This document shows positions 46,981 through 58,040 of a DNA stretch of 64,000 nucleotides, piece by piece (position 1 is the stretch's first letter; every line of letters begins with the position of its first letter). The stretch lies in the NCBI RefSeq assembly GCF_000344685.1, contig NW_006920410.1, positions 1,882,608 to 1,946,607 of the forward strand. The letters run 5' to 3'. A program made the position numbers and the translations under genes. Under the pieces are notes generated by a model that was given only the letters and a program-made list of their open reading frames with translations, ran no database searches and was not told the DNA's origin. The stretch is from Gloeophyllum trabeum ATCC 11539. Its lineage: Eukaryota > Basidiomycota > Agaricomycetes > Gloeophyllales > Gloeophyllaceae.

Positions 46981-48793
46981 TTAGATCTTCCTCTGCTCCA
47001 TTACTTCCCTGATCTCTCCTTCCGCCACCATCCCGATGATCTTAACTTGCTCAGCCACGCTCCTCAACGCCCCTCTGACTTCCGCATTTCCCTCCACGAA
47101 ACCAAACTCCGCGTACTCCAGCCCTTGCTCCTTAGCGAATTCCTTCACAAGGAAGCTAGCCTTTTTCAGGTTGTGTCTCGGCAACCGCGGGAAAAGGTGA
47201 TGTGTAACCTGTAGGTGCAGACCTCCGTGAATCCAGCCAACGGATTCCGGGCAGATGACGTCCGTCGTGGTGCGCAATTGACGATGGACGAATGATTCCA
47301 CGAGGCCCAGATCTTCGGTGGACCGCGAGTAATGGGATAGTACGATCTGGATGCGGTCAGACACAGCACTCATCGCACAAGACGAGCACCACATACCTGG
47401 ACATGCAACGGGCTTGCCGTCACATTGCTGACCAGCAGGAACCACAACGCATTCTTCCAAGTCCCGCATCCCATGAGTACGTGGCCGAACCACCACCAGA
47501 ATACGCAAATGCCGATAACCTCCAAGCGCCAAGTCCACCGCCCTCCTCTGATACGTCTCTTGTCGTTCCTCAGTTTCCACAAGAACGTGTAGGATAGACG
47601 ATACAGGTTAAACCGCGCGAGGCTCATGATCACGTAGAAGATCTTGTGCTGTATAGGGATCACGATACGTGAGAAGGCGTCGAACGGAAAGACATGCTTG
47701 TAGTAAGAGGAATACAGCGAGTCGAGGAACGCCGGTGAACAAGCGAAGAACGGCAGATGTTGGATGTCAGGATCACTGAGCGGTGCACTGTCAGGTCTGG
47801 CATACCATCGGATGACGCATACGCTTACTGAGTAGGATGATTGGTGACCACTTCGATTCACCAGCTAGCATCAGCATTTTGACTCACCGCGGGTAACTCA
47901 TCTTTGCTCACAATGGTGTATATTATGGTTCTGTTGATCAAAACTATGAGGACGAGAACATTGCTGATCAGGGTAGGAATACTAACATCAACCCACCAGC
48001 CGATACTTAACCCGCCGCAGTAATCTGCAACGAGGATGGCGATCAGGCGGTCCCAGAGCCAGTTATGCGTAACGCCGGTGTGACCCAAGTCGTGAACAAA
48101 GAATCCCAGTTGATGCCAGAACAGGCCAAGGAAGAACGCGCTCGCGGTCAGCCAGTTGTACCTATACGCAATGGCCGACAGAGTAGCGAACAAGATATAC
48201 CGGAGGAAGTCAGGGCCATATCCCGTCACGAAGGGTGTCTCGTAAAGGCCAGCATCTACGATGCGGGCGTGGAGTTCCTTGTAGGCAGCCGAATGTCTGG
48301 CTTGCACTTTCGGACTCAAGGGCGTCGGAGGAGGAGAAATAGTGGACAGACTGGGGGCCTGTTCCTTTTCAGAGACAGCATCTGTTTTCTCCACAAGCAG
48401 AATCTGGGACGCGGGTGCAGACTGAGTGTGGTCCGTTTTATGTATGGCCGCGGCCTCGTTGTGCCATCCCAATTTCCCATCACTGGACACCTTTCTGACC
48501 CATCCCACCATGACAGGAGGGACGAGAGGTGTCCATCCCTCCTCACCTATCTCGACGGTCCCGACGGCGTATTTGCTGATCGACTTGAGCGTGTCCTCAT
48601 AATGATACGCTTCAATCTCGTCCGTCGCGTCGCGACCCACGAAGTGAAGGATGGCAAGGGAACCACCGGGATGGGCCGTGAGCCAGGAATTGGGAATGCG
48701 GATGAGTTTGCCGCGATAGATGACGAGGTTTTCGCCCTCGAGGATGCGAGCGGCGACCTGCTCGCGCGTCCATACAGTGACCGGACGACCCAT
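46981..48793 (-). CDS. Cytochrome b5-fused sphingolipid delta-8 desaturase
   Basis: An ER membrane front-end desaturase that adds a delta-8 double bond to the sphingoid base of fungal glucosylceramides. The start at 48793 gives MGRPVTVWTREQVAARI. The fused N-terminal cytochrome b5 domain has its haem motif HPGG at residues 41-44. Histidine box 1 is HDLGH in GFFVHDLGHTGVTHNWLWDR (about 48050-48100). Box 2 is HNIHH, rebuilt across an intron as NHNIHHLVTNHP (about 47870-47940), then DPDIQHLPFFA. Box 3 is QVTHH in LHLQVTHHLFPRLPRHN near 47160-47215, with the Gln in place of the first His that marks front-end desaturases. A Ser/Pro linker separates the cytochrome domain from the desaturase core. 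The stop is at 46981-46983. The regioselectivity is inferred from family resemblance. Confidence 0.88.
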
Positions 48794-49199
48794 GGCAAGC
48801 GTGGTGAGGCAACAGGCGCAGCAGCCACATTGGAAGAGCCGGATACTCCGGGGACCGGGGGAAGGAATCAGCCGGCGAACTGCGGGGAAAACGGGGGCTG
48901 CGGACCGGGCCCGGGGACCCTGCAAGTGGGCCCTGTTGGAGTGAGCGTTCTGGCCTCATATGTAATCTGGCCGTCGTTGCAGCCCGCGTCAGCGAGGCTT
49001 TTATAGCACTCGATTCTCTTTCGCTCTATCGATTTCCACACCCTTGCTGGCTGTCTGTCGACGACATTCGACAGCGTTGTTCCAGGTGCTCTGCGAAGGC
49101 AGCGACCGGACTGTTGCCTGATACACCGACGTGGGAACCGAGAGGGTGATAACGAACAGAACAGCTGCATTGCTAGGCTGACCGGCAAGTATTTGAGGC
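48794..49199. other. Divergent promoter, desaturase and Pal1
   Basis: A 406-base region between divergent genes. A TATA-like box for the desaturase lies at 48998-49005. Open frames here (on both strands) are by-products of high GC. Confidence 0.5.
48998..49005 (-). promoter_or_regulatory. TATA-like box of the desaturase gene
   Basis: TATAAAAG on the minus strand, about 205 nt upstream of the start codon, leaving room for a 5' UTR. Confidence 0.35.
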
Positions 49200-50790
49200 A
49201 TGGCTACAGCATTGGCATCACAGCGCACCGTGCACCAGTCCGCCCACCACCACTCGCGCGCCAGATCCACCTCCGACCCCTTCATCGACCCCATTCCTCG
49301 CTCTGCGCCGGCCCCGCCGCCCAAACCGCGCTCTCGTCAGCAGCCCCTAGCCTCATCGACGCAGCATCGCACATATCACATGGCTGATACCGCCAGGGAG
49401 CCTGCTGCCCGCACCCCCGAGCATGCTTCCCGCACCCGGATGGGCAGGAGTCAGACCGCTGTCCCGTACGTTCATCCCGTCTTCCATGCCCTGGCTTTCC
49501 CGGTTTGAACTCATCGACAGGCCCCCAAGAGACGCTCGTCCTCCCCCTCAGGGACGTCGCTCGCTGTCCCAGGACTCTGTTCTCCGAGCTGCAGCTGCAG
49601 CCGACAAGGCCAAGGGCTCAGCTGGGCGCACCCGCACTGGCAAGAAGGGCTCAGTCCACGCCGATGTCATAGATAGATTGGATTTCTCTGGTGTTGGGCC
49701 GAGTACGTTTCCAGTCTATAAATCGGAGACCTCAGATTTCTCATCCATCCACGCAATTCTAGTGTTCCATCACGATGGTCCCTTTGACGCCTGCGCCCCC
49801 TCTCGTAACCGCCACCGCACCAAGGCCCCTATGCTCGCCTGGACTTCCACGCCACCCGCTGATCAACAGGCGCTGAACGATGCCTACACGCCCGGCGGGT
49901 ACGAGTCGCCATACCCTGCTTCCAATCCCTACGAGAGCCCCTACGAGCAGCCGAAGAAGAAAGTAGATGCGATTGCCGAAGCATGGGGCATCCATGAGCC
50001 CGAACCGTATGAAGAGTTTTTCGCGGGTGGCGGCAACGGCCGCCACGACGAATCTGCCCCCAACTCCATCTACAACGGACGAGAAAGGCACGGCAATGAT
50101 TCTTCTCGGGGCAGACGCAGTGGACCTAGAGACGGGCGGCAAGATGGTACCCCTCGTCGTCCGCCTAACCCACACAAGCGATCCGCTCTTCCCCCTCCTC
50201 AGCCTATTTTCGTCCCCGACACCGCAGAGAACCTTCCCGCTGATCCGCCGTCCCCTCAGTCCGCGCCTGGTCATGGTTCTGGCGCCGGCGGCATTAATCT
50301 GCCCAAGCGAAGCAGGAGTCTGATGCAGCGCATCAAGAAGATGAGGGAAACACCCAATGTTCCCGTCGGATACGAAGATGTACCCAGTGGAGATGGCTCG
50401 CCCACTAGCTCGACGGAGAACAACTACACTGGGTACGGGGCGACGCCGCAAAGGCCCACTCATCGTTCCCAGAACTCCTTCCTTGGACGGTTCGCAAAGC
50501 CCCCCGGCAACAGTACCAATGCGTACGGTCATCCGAAGGACATTTCCCCGACTTTTGACGGGTCTGATCCCTACGTCTACGTCGATGTACCGGAGGTGCC
50601 GGGTAGAGGCAGCACTTCTGTGAATAGGGAGAAGAGCCTCCCTGCTGCGCCGCTCACGGACAGGACTCCTTCTGGATCCGGTTCAGGTGATTACTTCGAG
50701 GGGCGTGGCGGAGATGCCACGACGCCGGGTGGTTCCTTGGGCAGGAAGACGAGTTTGTTGAAGAAGATGAGGGGTGTTGTGAGGAAGTGA
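49200..50790 (+). CDS. pal1: Pal1-family cell morphology / endocytic site protein
   Basis: Pal1 family proteins localise to growth sites and endocytic patches and help set cylindrical cell shape. Three exons (49200-49465, 49521-49702, 49763-50790) sum to 1476 nt, giving 491 aa. The Pal1 signature is rebuilt across the second intron: HADVIDRLDFSGVGP joined to MFHHDGPFDACAPSRNRHRTK, followed by APMLAW. The N-terminus has STSDPFIDPIPRSAPAPPPKP, a DPF-type motif often found in endocytic adaptors. The rest is Pro/Ser/Gly-rich and probably disordered, with basic patches (LPKRSRSLMQRIKKMRE; KTSLLKKMRGVVRK at the end). Start 49200 is preferred over the in-frame ATG at 49380 because it retains the SDPF block. 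Confidence 0.9.
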
Positions 50791-51464
50791 AGCGAAGGGG
50801 AAAAGGCGACATAGCTGCCGCACAACCGGCTCATGCGCCAGAATGTGATGCCCGCCCAACAACGCGGCTGCCCGAATGAAGACCAGGAGTTCACCAATGT
50901 ATGTCTGTATATTCGTCTCTCCCTGTTTCAATCTGTCTGTTCATGCGGGACGCATGTTGGTCCCGCGTTATCTCCAGCCTTGACATTTGTTCCTTTTTAT
51001 CTGCGTCCCTCCCTCTTCGTACTATATTCTGCACCAATTCTATCTCCCTTGTTGTAATACGTAGCCAATCGAGTTCTCGCTGTACCCCTCCTTGCTTCTC
51101 GCTTCTGTTAAATCGTCGATACTATGGCTCTCTCGAAGTGAGCTCCCAGGTCAATTGCCTGCATTATATTATTTAAATTCTACATAGCAATTGTTCCTAG
51201 TGGCCCCATTCTTGCTCCATTGATGAAATGACAATCTGCAGTTATGTATTCTTGATTTTCTCCAGTAGTATACTGTATCTTAGTATCTGACATGCACTGC
51301 ATGATCATCCCTGACATAGGGCTGTGCAATGCACCGCGGGCACGTGACTGTCACACGCCCTTCAGCCGCGACGCGTAAATACGCGTACATTCCACGGTTA
51401 TTGGATTTTGTCTTTGTGCACTTCTCTGCTGTCAGTCGTGGCTCCTGTTATCTAGTGGATAAAC
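50791..51464. other. Intergenic region, Pal1 to Rad51
   Basis: This 674-base space holds the T-rich 3' UTR of Pal1 (50880-51180) and the promoter of Rad51. CGCGACGCGTAAATACGCGTAC near 51366-51388 contains two ACGCGT hexamers (51370-51375 and 51381-51386), MluI cell-cycle boxes of the type bound by MBF/SBF complexes, about 80-95 nt before the Rad51 start codon. Confidence 0.5.
51369..51387 (+). promoter_or_regulatory. Possible MluI cell-cycle boxes (MCB) upstream of Rad51
   Basis: Two ACGCGT-containing words close together. MCB elements drive G1/S expression of DNA-replication and repair genes in fungi, and Rad51 is a sensible target. The second reads TACGCGTA. Inference from motif and position only. 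Confidence 0.45.
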
Positions 51465-52773
51465 ATGTCGCAAGCACCTTCGCAGTTCTCGCAAGCAGAC
51501 GAGGAGGAGGATGTTCAAATGGCGGGACCGCTCCTTGTCGGCAAGCTTCAGGAAGCCGGCATCCACCCCCAGGATATCAAGAAGCTCGTGGAAGCGGGCC
51601 TACATACTGTCGAGTCTGTTGCCTACACCCCCAAGAAACAGTTGATGACAATCAAGGGTATTTCTGACCAGAAGGCCGACAAGATCATCGCTGAAGGTAT
51701 GAAATGAACCACAGCATTCGTCATATTCTCCCCTTCACAGCCTGCCTACAGCACAGAAGATTATACCCCTGGGGTTCCAGAGCGCAACGGAAGTACATGC
51801 ACGGAGATCAGAACTTGTACATATTACGACTGGCTCGAAGAATCTGGACACTTTACTAGGAGGTAAGTGTGGTTCCTCACGTACATTACGTTCTCGTTCA
51901 TGACCTCACGAGTCTTATAGGAGGGATCGAGACCGGCGCCATCACAGAGCTGTTTGGAGAGTTCCGTACCGGCAAGTCGCAGATATGTCATACACTTGCC
52001 GTCACCTGCCAGCTTCCCGTAGCGCTCGGTGGCGGGGAGGGCAAGTGTCTCTACATAGACACAGAGGGCACCTTCCGCCCGGTGCGGTTGCTCGCTGTCG
52101 CTGAGCGCTATGGCCTAAATGGAGAGGAGGTGCTGGACAATGTGGCATACGCACGAGCGTACAACGCGGACCATCAGCAAGCCTTGCTGACGAGCGCCAG
52201 CGCTCTTATGTCAGAGTCGAGGTGCGCCCCAGCCTCGACGCATATATGCGTGTTGGTCGATATGCTGACATCAACGGGCTAGGTTCTGCCTGCTTATTGT
52301 GGACTCGTGTACTGCCCTTTACCGAACGGACTTCAGCGGCCGCGGCGAGTTATCTGCCCGGCAAAATCACCTTGGCAAATTCCTCCGGACCCTACAACGT
52401 TTGGCTGATGAAGTGAGTGCCCTCCATCTGAATGATGACGTTTAGACTCACAGTTCTCTGCGCCCAGTTCGGGGTGGCCGTCGTCGTGACAAATCAGGTT
52501 ATGTCCAACCCGGATGCTTCGGCCAATCCATACACAGCCAACGAGAAGAAACCCATTGGAGGCAATATCATGGCCCATGCCTCCACTACCCGGTGCGTTA
52601 ATTTACTGTAGCCCGGACTGCCTTATACTGACACGTTTATGCGTAGGTTGCAACTGAAGAAGGGCCGTGCCAACACCCGTGTATGCAAGATTTACGATTC
52701 TCCGTGTCTACCAGAGTCAGAGAGCAGCTTTGCGATCTTAGCGAGTGGTATAGGCGACCCGGAAGAGGACTGA
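51465..52773 (+). CDS. rad51: Rad51 recombinase
   Basis: An ATP-dependent strand-exchange protein that forms filaments on single-stranded DNA in homologous recombination. The start at 51465 gives an acidic N-terminus, then the helix-hairpin-helix domain ([37 protein letters not shown]). Walker A is GEFRTGKS at about residues 127-134. Walker B is LLIVDS, followed by [18 protein letters not shown], the block that marks Rad51 rather than Dmc1. Then come [43 protein letters not shown] and [14 protein letters not shown]. Introns lie at about 51697-51751, 51864-51920, 52222-52281, 52413-52466 and 52592-52646. Rad51, not Dmc1, is assigned because of [12 protein letters not shown] and the KKPIGGN loop. 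The promoter carries two possible MCB sites. Confidence 0.95.
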
Positions 52774-53021
52774 TCATTTATTTGTTGCTTTTCGTCTCGT
52801 CATTATGTTGTTGTAGTATAGTAATCGCTTCTTCCACGTTGTACCATTAATCGCACTGGACAGCTCTACATCTATAGTTACAAAGGCGAGATATCGAGAG
52901 TGATACACGGATGCCCAGTTGAATGGCGTGAACCCCAGTTGAGTGGGGTTGTCTATGCATACACTATAGGGGGATGAACCGTCCATTTCGGCCTTTTTCC
53001 GTATCTCCACAAACGAGCACA

Positions 53022-54479
53022 CTATGCAAGCAAGCGCGTCAAGATGTTTGCGCTTGTTTTGTTGATCTTCTCTTGCAAGCTGTTGACGTCTCTAGGGCTC
53101 ACATCCGCGATATCGGCCATGAGGTACGCGACGTCACCCTTGGAGTCGGAGTACTGCTTTTCGACGTTGTACGGCGACAGAATGTCGTTGACTTGCCGAA
53201 GCACACCAGGCTGGTTAACGTGAACGTGGCAGATGCGCACGTTGTTGGTCTGGTCGGGAGTAATGGCACGCAGGTCGACCTCGGGGAAGTTGACGGCGCC
53301 AAGGGTCGAGCCGGAGGTCAGGTATCGCGTCACGGCCGTGGACACCTCCTCGCCGATCATGCGTTGGGCTTCCTCGGTGGACCCACCGATGTGTGGCGTT
53401 AAGATAACGTTGGGGATAGATCGGAGAGTCGAAGACCAAGAGTTGAGCTGGTCGTCGAAGGGTGCTCCGTTCGAAGCAGGTTCGGCCGGGTACACGTCGA
53501 CTGCAGCCCCTGCGAGATGCTTGGACTTCAACGCCTCAATGAGAGCCGGGATATCGACCACCTTCCCCCGAGCATTGTTGATTAAGTATGCGCCCTTCTT
53601 CATCTGCGCGAGCTCCTTGGCCGAGATCATATTCGTCGTCTCAGGAAGCTCGGGGACATGAAGCGTAACGAAGTCGGACTCCGCGAGGAGCGTCTCCAGC
53701 GAGTCGACCTGCCGCGCTTGGCCCAAGGGCATCAGGGGGATGACATCGTGGAACAGGACGCGCATGCCGAAGGACTCGGCGAGGACCGACAACTGCGAAC
53801 CGATGTGACCGTAGCCGACAATCCCCAGCGTCTTTCCTCGGATTTCCCAGCAGCCTTTCGACTGCTTGTTCCAAACGCCAGTGCGCATCTCGTAAGCCCG
53901 CTCGAACAGCTGCCTAGAGAGTGCGATGACTTCGCTTATGACCAGCTCAGCGACCGAGCGGGAATTGGAGAAAGGGGAGTTGAATACGGGTATTCCGGCT
54001 CTGGCTGCGGTCGGGAGGTCGACTTGGTTTGTTCCTATGCAGAAGCAGCCAATTACGAGGAGCTGCAGGTCCGGCAGTCAGCGATGTTTCGAAGCTGTCG
54101 GAATGTAAGAACGCACCTTAGACGCAGCTTTGATCACTCGCTCGGTGATTTTTGTCTTGCTCCGTATCCCAATAGCGTGGTACTGGCCAATCTTCTCCAC
54201 GAGCTCGTCCTCGGACATGGCTCTGGTATAGTGGTCTACATGGAAGCCGTGGGCGCGGAAAGCCTTGACTGCCTCCTGGCTAATGTTCTCGAGAATGAGG
54301 AGCTTGAGGTCATCATTGTCTACAGGATGCAAAACCTTAGGTACCCGCACGCCACCGTTGCTGAGGGCGAGGGAGTTGCTCCTGAACCTATCATGGAAAG
54401 AAACCGAGCTCGGAGAGATGGAGGCAGATACCTGGCTGCTGCCTGGCGCGGCCATTGGGATGTTCACAGGAGGCGTCAT
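53022..54479 (-). CDS. ser3: D-3-phosphoglycerate dehydrogenase (serine biosynthesis)
   Basis: Oxidises 3-phosphoglycerate to 3-phosphohydroxypyruvate with NAD, the first step of serine synthesis. The N-terminus (start 54479; an alternative ATG is at 54455) is Ser-rich, then KVLHPVDNDDLKLLILENISQEAV. The Rossmann fold has GIVGYGHIGSQLS near 53790-53830. Catalytic residues are Arg in LINNARGKVVD, Glu in AAVDVYPAEP and His in ILTPHIGGSTEEAQ. A C-terminal ACT domain (NNVRICHVHVNQPGVLRQVNDIL) can bind serine for feedback control. There is one intron near 54060-54115. It is divergent from the histidine gene across a 258-base promoter with near-Gcn4 motifs. The stop is at 53022-53024. Confidence 0.95.
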
Positions 54480-54542
54480 GAGGAATATTGCAGGCGATTA
54501 TTTCAGTCGCGGATATAAACAGCACAGGTCCCGCCGGGGTAC

Positions 54543-54550
54543 TATATAAG
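54543..54550 (-). promoter_or_regulatory. TATA-like box in the SER3/HIS7 divergent promoter
   Basis: TATATAAG (partly palindromic) 64-71 nt upstream of the phosphoglycerate dehydrogenase start. It is likely its core promoter, but could serve the other direction. Confidence 0.35.
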
Positions 54551-54593
54551 GCGCAGAAATTCGGAATTCTAAGATTTGTGAGGATGAGCCATC

Positions 54594-54602
54594 GATGAGT
54601 CT
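54594..54602 (-). promoter_or_regulatory. Near-Gcn4 site (GACTCAT core)
   Basis: GATGAGTCT reads AGACTCATC on the minus strand, one mismatch from the Gcn4/Cpc1 consensus TGACTCA plus flank. It lies between two amino-acid biosynthesis genes. Confidence 0.3.
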
Positions 54603-54660
54603 ATTCTGATTCTGTCCGAATTTCCCGCAAATTGTAAAGCCGACTGCCACAAACACCGAC

Positions 54661-54669
54661 ATGACTCGA
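54661..54669 (+). promoter_or_regulatory. Near-Gcn4 site (TGACTC)
   Basis: ATGACTCGA, one mismatch from the consensus ATGACTCA, about 70 nt upstream of the histidine gene start. Together with the site at 54594 it suggests general amino-acid control. Confidence 0.35.
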
Positions 54670-54737
54670 TACACGATCGTAGTATACCCTAGGCCTGCGC
54701 CAGGTTCTCCTTTCTCTTTCCCGTTCAATCTCCGATC

Positions 54738-56491
54738 ATGGTGCGCCTGTTCCTGCTCGACTACGGCGCAGGCAATGTGCACTCCATCGCCAACTCGATA
54801 ACGAAACTCGGCCACGAGTTCGAGTGGATCAGCCACCCGGACGACTTCCGCAAGGCCACAGTAAGTATTCTCTATCCTTTCTAGTACCCCCGCTTGACCC
54901 TTTCCAGACTCTTGTCTTCCCCGGCGTAGGCGCATTCGAGACAGCCATAGAACATCTTTCGGCAAAGGGCCTGCTGCAACCTTTACGCGACTACATTGAC
55001 TCGGGGAAACCCTACTTTGGGATATGTATTGGCATGCAGGTCCTTTTCCAGTCCTCGACGGAGTCACCGTCCGTCCGGGGACTTGGGTGTGTCCCTGCGC
55101 CAATTGAGGAATTTTCTAATGAAGACAAATCCGTCCCCCATATGGGCTGGAACTCTATAGAGTTCATGGACCCAGAAGACACAGAGCATTACGAGGGCAT
55201 GGACCAGTCCTCCCATTACTACTTCGTACACTCCTACCGGGCAAAGTACGACGAGTCAAATTTAGAGGCGGCGCAATGGGTCCATTCGACCGCTCAATAC
55301 GGCCGGGAGGTCTTTGTGGCCTCCGTGCGCAGAGGCAACGTCTTTGGCGTTCAGTTCCATCCAGAAAAGTCCGGAGTCGCAGGTCTCAAGATCCTGGATA
55401 CATGGCTGAGAGAATCCGAATCTGCACAGGCGTCCGCACCGACAGCCGTACCGCGAGGACTACGGCCTCCCAGAGCTCGCGACGGACTGACAAAACGGAT
55501 CATTGCTTGCATGGACGTCCGCGCAAATGACGACGGCGACTTGGTTGTCACAAAAGGCGACCAATACGACGTCCGCGAAAAGGTCCTACCTGCTGCTGCC
55601 TCTTCTTCAGACGCCGTGCAGGCGAAAACAGCGGGTGCTGTGCGCAACCTCGGCAAGCCCGTGGCCTTGGCAGAGCAGTACTTCGCTGCAGGCGCAGATG
55701 AGTTGTGTCTCCTCAATATCACTTCGTTCCGTCACTCCCCATTACATGACCAGCCAATGCTAGCGGTCGTGCGTGCCGCAGCTGCGCGGGTTTTCGTTCC
55801 CCTCACCATCGGCGGTGGGATAAAAGACACAGTCGACCCGGACGGCACGAAGCGATCGGCGCTCGAGGTGGCCGGGGAATACTTCCGAGCAGGTGCTGAC
55901 AAGGTCAGTATCGGCAGCGAAGCAGTTTACGCTGTGGAACGCCTGCTCGAATGTGGCGGGAAAGGCGACGGGACAAGCGCTATCGAGACGATAGCGAGGG
56001 TATATGGGCGGCAGGCGGTCGTTGTTTCTATCGACCCCAAGCGCGTGTACGTCGACGACCCCTCCTCCTATCCAGGGCCGTACAAGTCGGAACTTGTCTA
56101 TGGCAAGCCCGATGGGCTGGAGAAGGAGAAGGGGAAGGCGTGGTGGTACCAATGTACCGTCTCAGGTGGACGGGAAGCACGTCCGCTCTCTGTTGTGCAG
56201 CTTGCTCAGGGAGTAGAGAAACTCGGCGCTGGGGAGATTCTAGTGAACAGTATCGATCGCGATGGTACTGGTCTAGGGTTCGACCTAGCCTTGGTCAGAC
56301 TGGTCAAGCAAAATGTCCGAATACCAGTGGTGGCAAGCAGTGGGGCCGGCAAGGCCGAGCACTTTGTGGAGGTGTTCGAGCAGACAGATGTTGAGGCCGC
56401 TTTGGCTGCGGGAATCTTCCACCGCGGAGTAGTCCAAATCGCGGAGGTGAAGGCTGCGTTACAAGAAGCCGGTATCCAGGCTCGTAGATGA
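54738..56491 (+). CDS. his7: Imidazole glycerol phosphate synthase, fused HisH-HisF type
   Basis: A bifunctional enzyme of histidine synthesis: the N-terminal glutamine amidotransferase releases ammonia, which the C-terminal cyclase uses to make IGP and AICAR. The start at 54738 gives MVRLFLLDYGAGNVHSI. One 47-nt intron (54861-54907) leaves a 568-aa product, close to yeast His7. The amidotransferase triad is Cys81 (FGICIGMQ) with His192 and Glu194 (FHPEKSG). The cyclase begins TKRIIACMDVRANDDGDLVV, and includes LNITSFRHSPLHDQPML, VPLTIGGGIKD and VNSIDRDGTGLGFD with the conserved catalytic Asp residues, then VASSGAGKAEHFVE. All key residues are intact. The stop is at 56489-56491. Confidence 0.96.
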
Positions 56492-56637
56492 TACGTTGGT
56501 CTGGCGAAAAGCGAACTGCGTTAGGTGTACTTGGTAGATATGTGTACATACTTTAGATAGGTGATCGGACATCCCGCATACCGTCAGCAATTTCAGTGGA
56601 CATATAGCATTATCGAAGTAAAAATCATACGAGACTA

Positions 56638-57618
56638 CTATGACAGGGCTGTCGGAGAGAGAGGAACCCTTTTTGACAGTGTCCGCTCGAAATAATCCAC
56701 AGCCGCTGTATCCAGTACCAGCCTTGGCCACCGCACAACATCGTATACCTTCAGTGCATCCGCGGTAGTGGCATCCAGCTTAGCGATATTAGAAATGGAC
56801 CGGGCTAACCCCACGGGCACCTCCTCTTTGCCGGTGACAAAGAGTGTCTTTCTCCAGCCGAGCTCCTCAATTCTGGCCGCCAGCTCGCTGGTTTTCGTCC
56901 CGGGCCACTCCAGGCTCTCCACAATCCCTAATGCTCGCTCCTTCACCTTTGCGCTCAACCCCACGCGCATACCCATCTGGATGACCTTGCGCGGCAGCTT
57001 CGTGCTGAAATCCCTGGGCTTCGGGCCGAACGCGATACCTCCACCGCGCAGCATAGGACTCTGGCCGTCACCCAGACGTGCTCTACCGCTGCCCTTCTGC
57101 GGTCGGATTTTTCTTCCAGAGCCTCGGACTTCGGCACGCGTCTTGGTGGACGCCGAGCCCTGCCGGAGGGAGTCCAGGTAATGTACGACGCAGAGGTGGA
57201 GGATGTCGCGGCGAATGGGATGCCTGAATACAGTGGGATCTAGTACGACGATTTGTTCCTCTGGCGACGGCGCGCCTTCTGGAGGGTGTAGGAGAGATGA
57301 CAAGGATAGGTATACTGGGTCTACGACCGAGACAGCTGCGACATCGTTGGCAATGGCGGCAGGCAACTTAACATCACCACACACCTTGCAGGGGTACATT
57401 AGAAGGGATGCCCTGTAACTGGTCATACGGGATAACTTCTGGACGTAAGATCTGGGATCCCTGTCCCACCGTGCTAAGTGCAGCAGTAGCTAGTTGGCGG
57501 CGTTCCAGCCGGCAAGTCTGTAAACAACCGTCTCAGAATATTCACCGCTGACGAGAACAAGACACAAGGTCCAGGTGTGACTCACTTGCGCTAATGCATG
57601 TCCAAAGATCGACAGCAT
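56638..57618 (-). CDS. Mitochondrial large-subunit ribosomal protein uL4m
   Basis: A mitochondrial ribosome protein (Yml6/MRPL4 type). The ATG at 57618 gives MLSIFGHALAQ, and an intron joins it to TCRLERRQLATAALST, a good presequence (Arg/Ala/Ser-rich, no acids). A second intron (about 57344-57393) joins SNVPLQ to AVSVVDPVYLSL. The uL4 core follows: VVLDPTVFRHPIRRDILH, SASTKTRAEVRGSGRKIRPQKGSGRARLGDGQSPML (the positively charged loop of uL4), and GGGIAFGPKPRDFSTKLPRKV. The tail ends RVPLSPTALS at 56638. The frame that ignores the second intron adds an unrelated KVCGDVKLPAAIANDV segment, which is why I splice it out. It is divergent from the cytosolic uS9 gene. Confidence 0.92.
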
Positions 57619-58040
57619 AGTCGCAGGCTGTTGGTCGAACTATGTACTCGAGTATAAGCTGAGGAGTTCGGAAAGAAACCTATCGTGGGAATGGCTGCGC
57701 GGTCCCCCGGGTCCATGGACTTCGTCTAGCAGAATCTGCTTCTAAACACCAGGCTCGACATCGACGGTATCAACGACTTCAAGAGGGTGAGTTGCTGCTT
57801 AATACCTGCTGAACTGGGTGCTGCTGTCCCGGAGATGCACTTCAGTCGGCATCTCGTGCGGAAAGCTTTGAAAATTTGGTCTCTACGCGATGGATGCACA
57901 CCCGACACCTTGGATGACCCTTGCCCAGCCCATACCCATACCTTGATCATCCAGCTTGGTCGACAGCTACTGACTCGTTCCTTCTCGTTAGACCTTCAAG
58001 TAAGCCGACGATCCCCGGCCCTTCCTCTTGACATAAGAAA
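57619..58040. other. Divergent promoter, uL4m and uS9
   Basis: A 422-base region between two ribosomal-protein genes (mitochondrial and cytosolic). A short plus-strand frame at 57787-58089 overlaps the uS9 start out of phase and has no motif. No RNA gene is visible. Confidence 0.5.

Noticed and set aside
49380..49382. Internal ATG as the start of Pal1
   Set aside because: It would drop the conserved STSDPF segment; the upstream ATG is in frame with no stop between.
56638..57426. Single-exon uL4m from the ATG at 57426
   Set aside because: It lacks the presequence, and its first 30 residues are intron plus out-of-frame exon translation.
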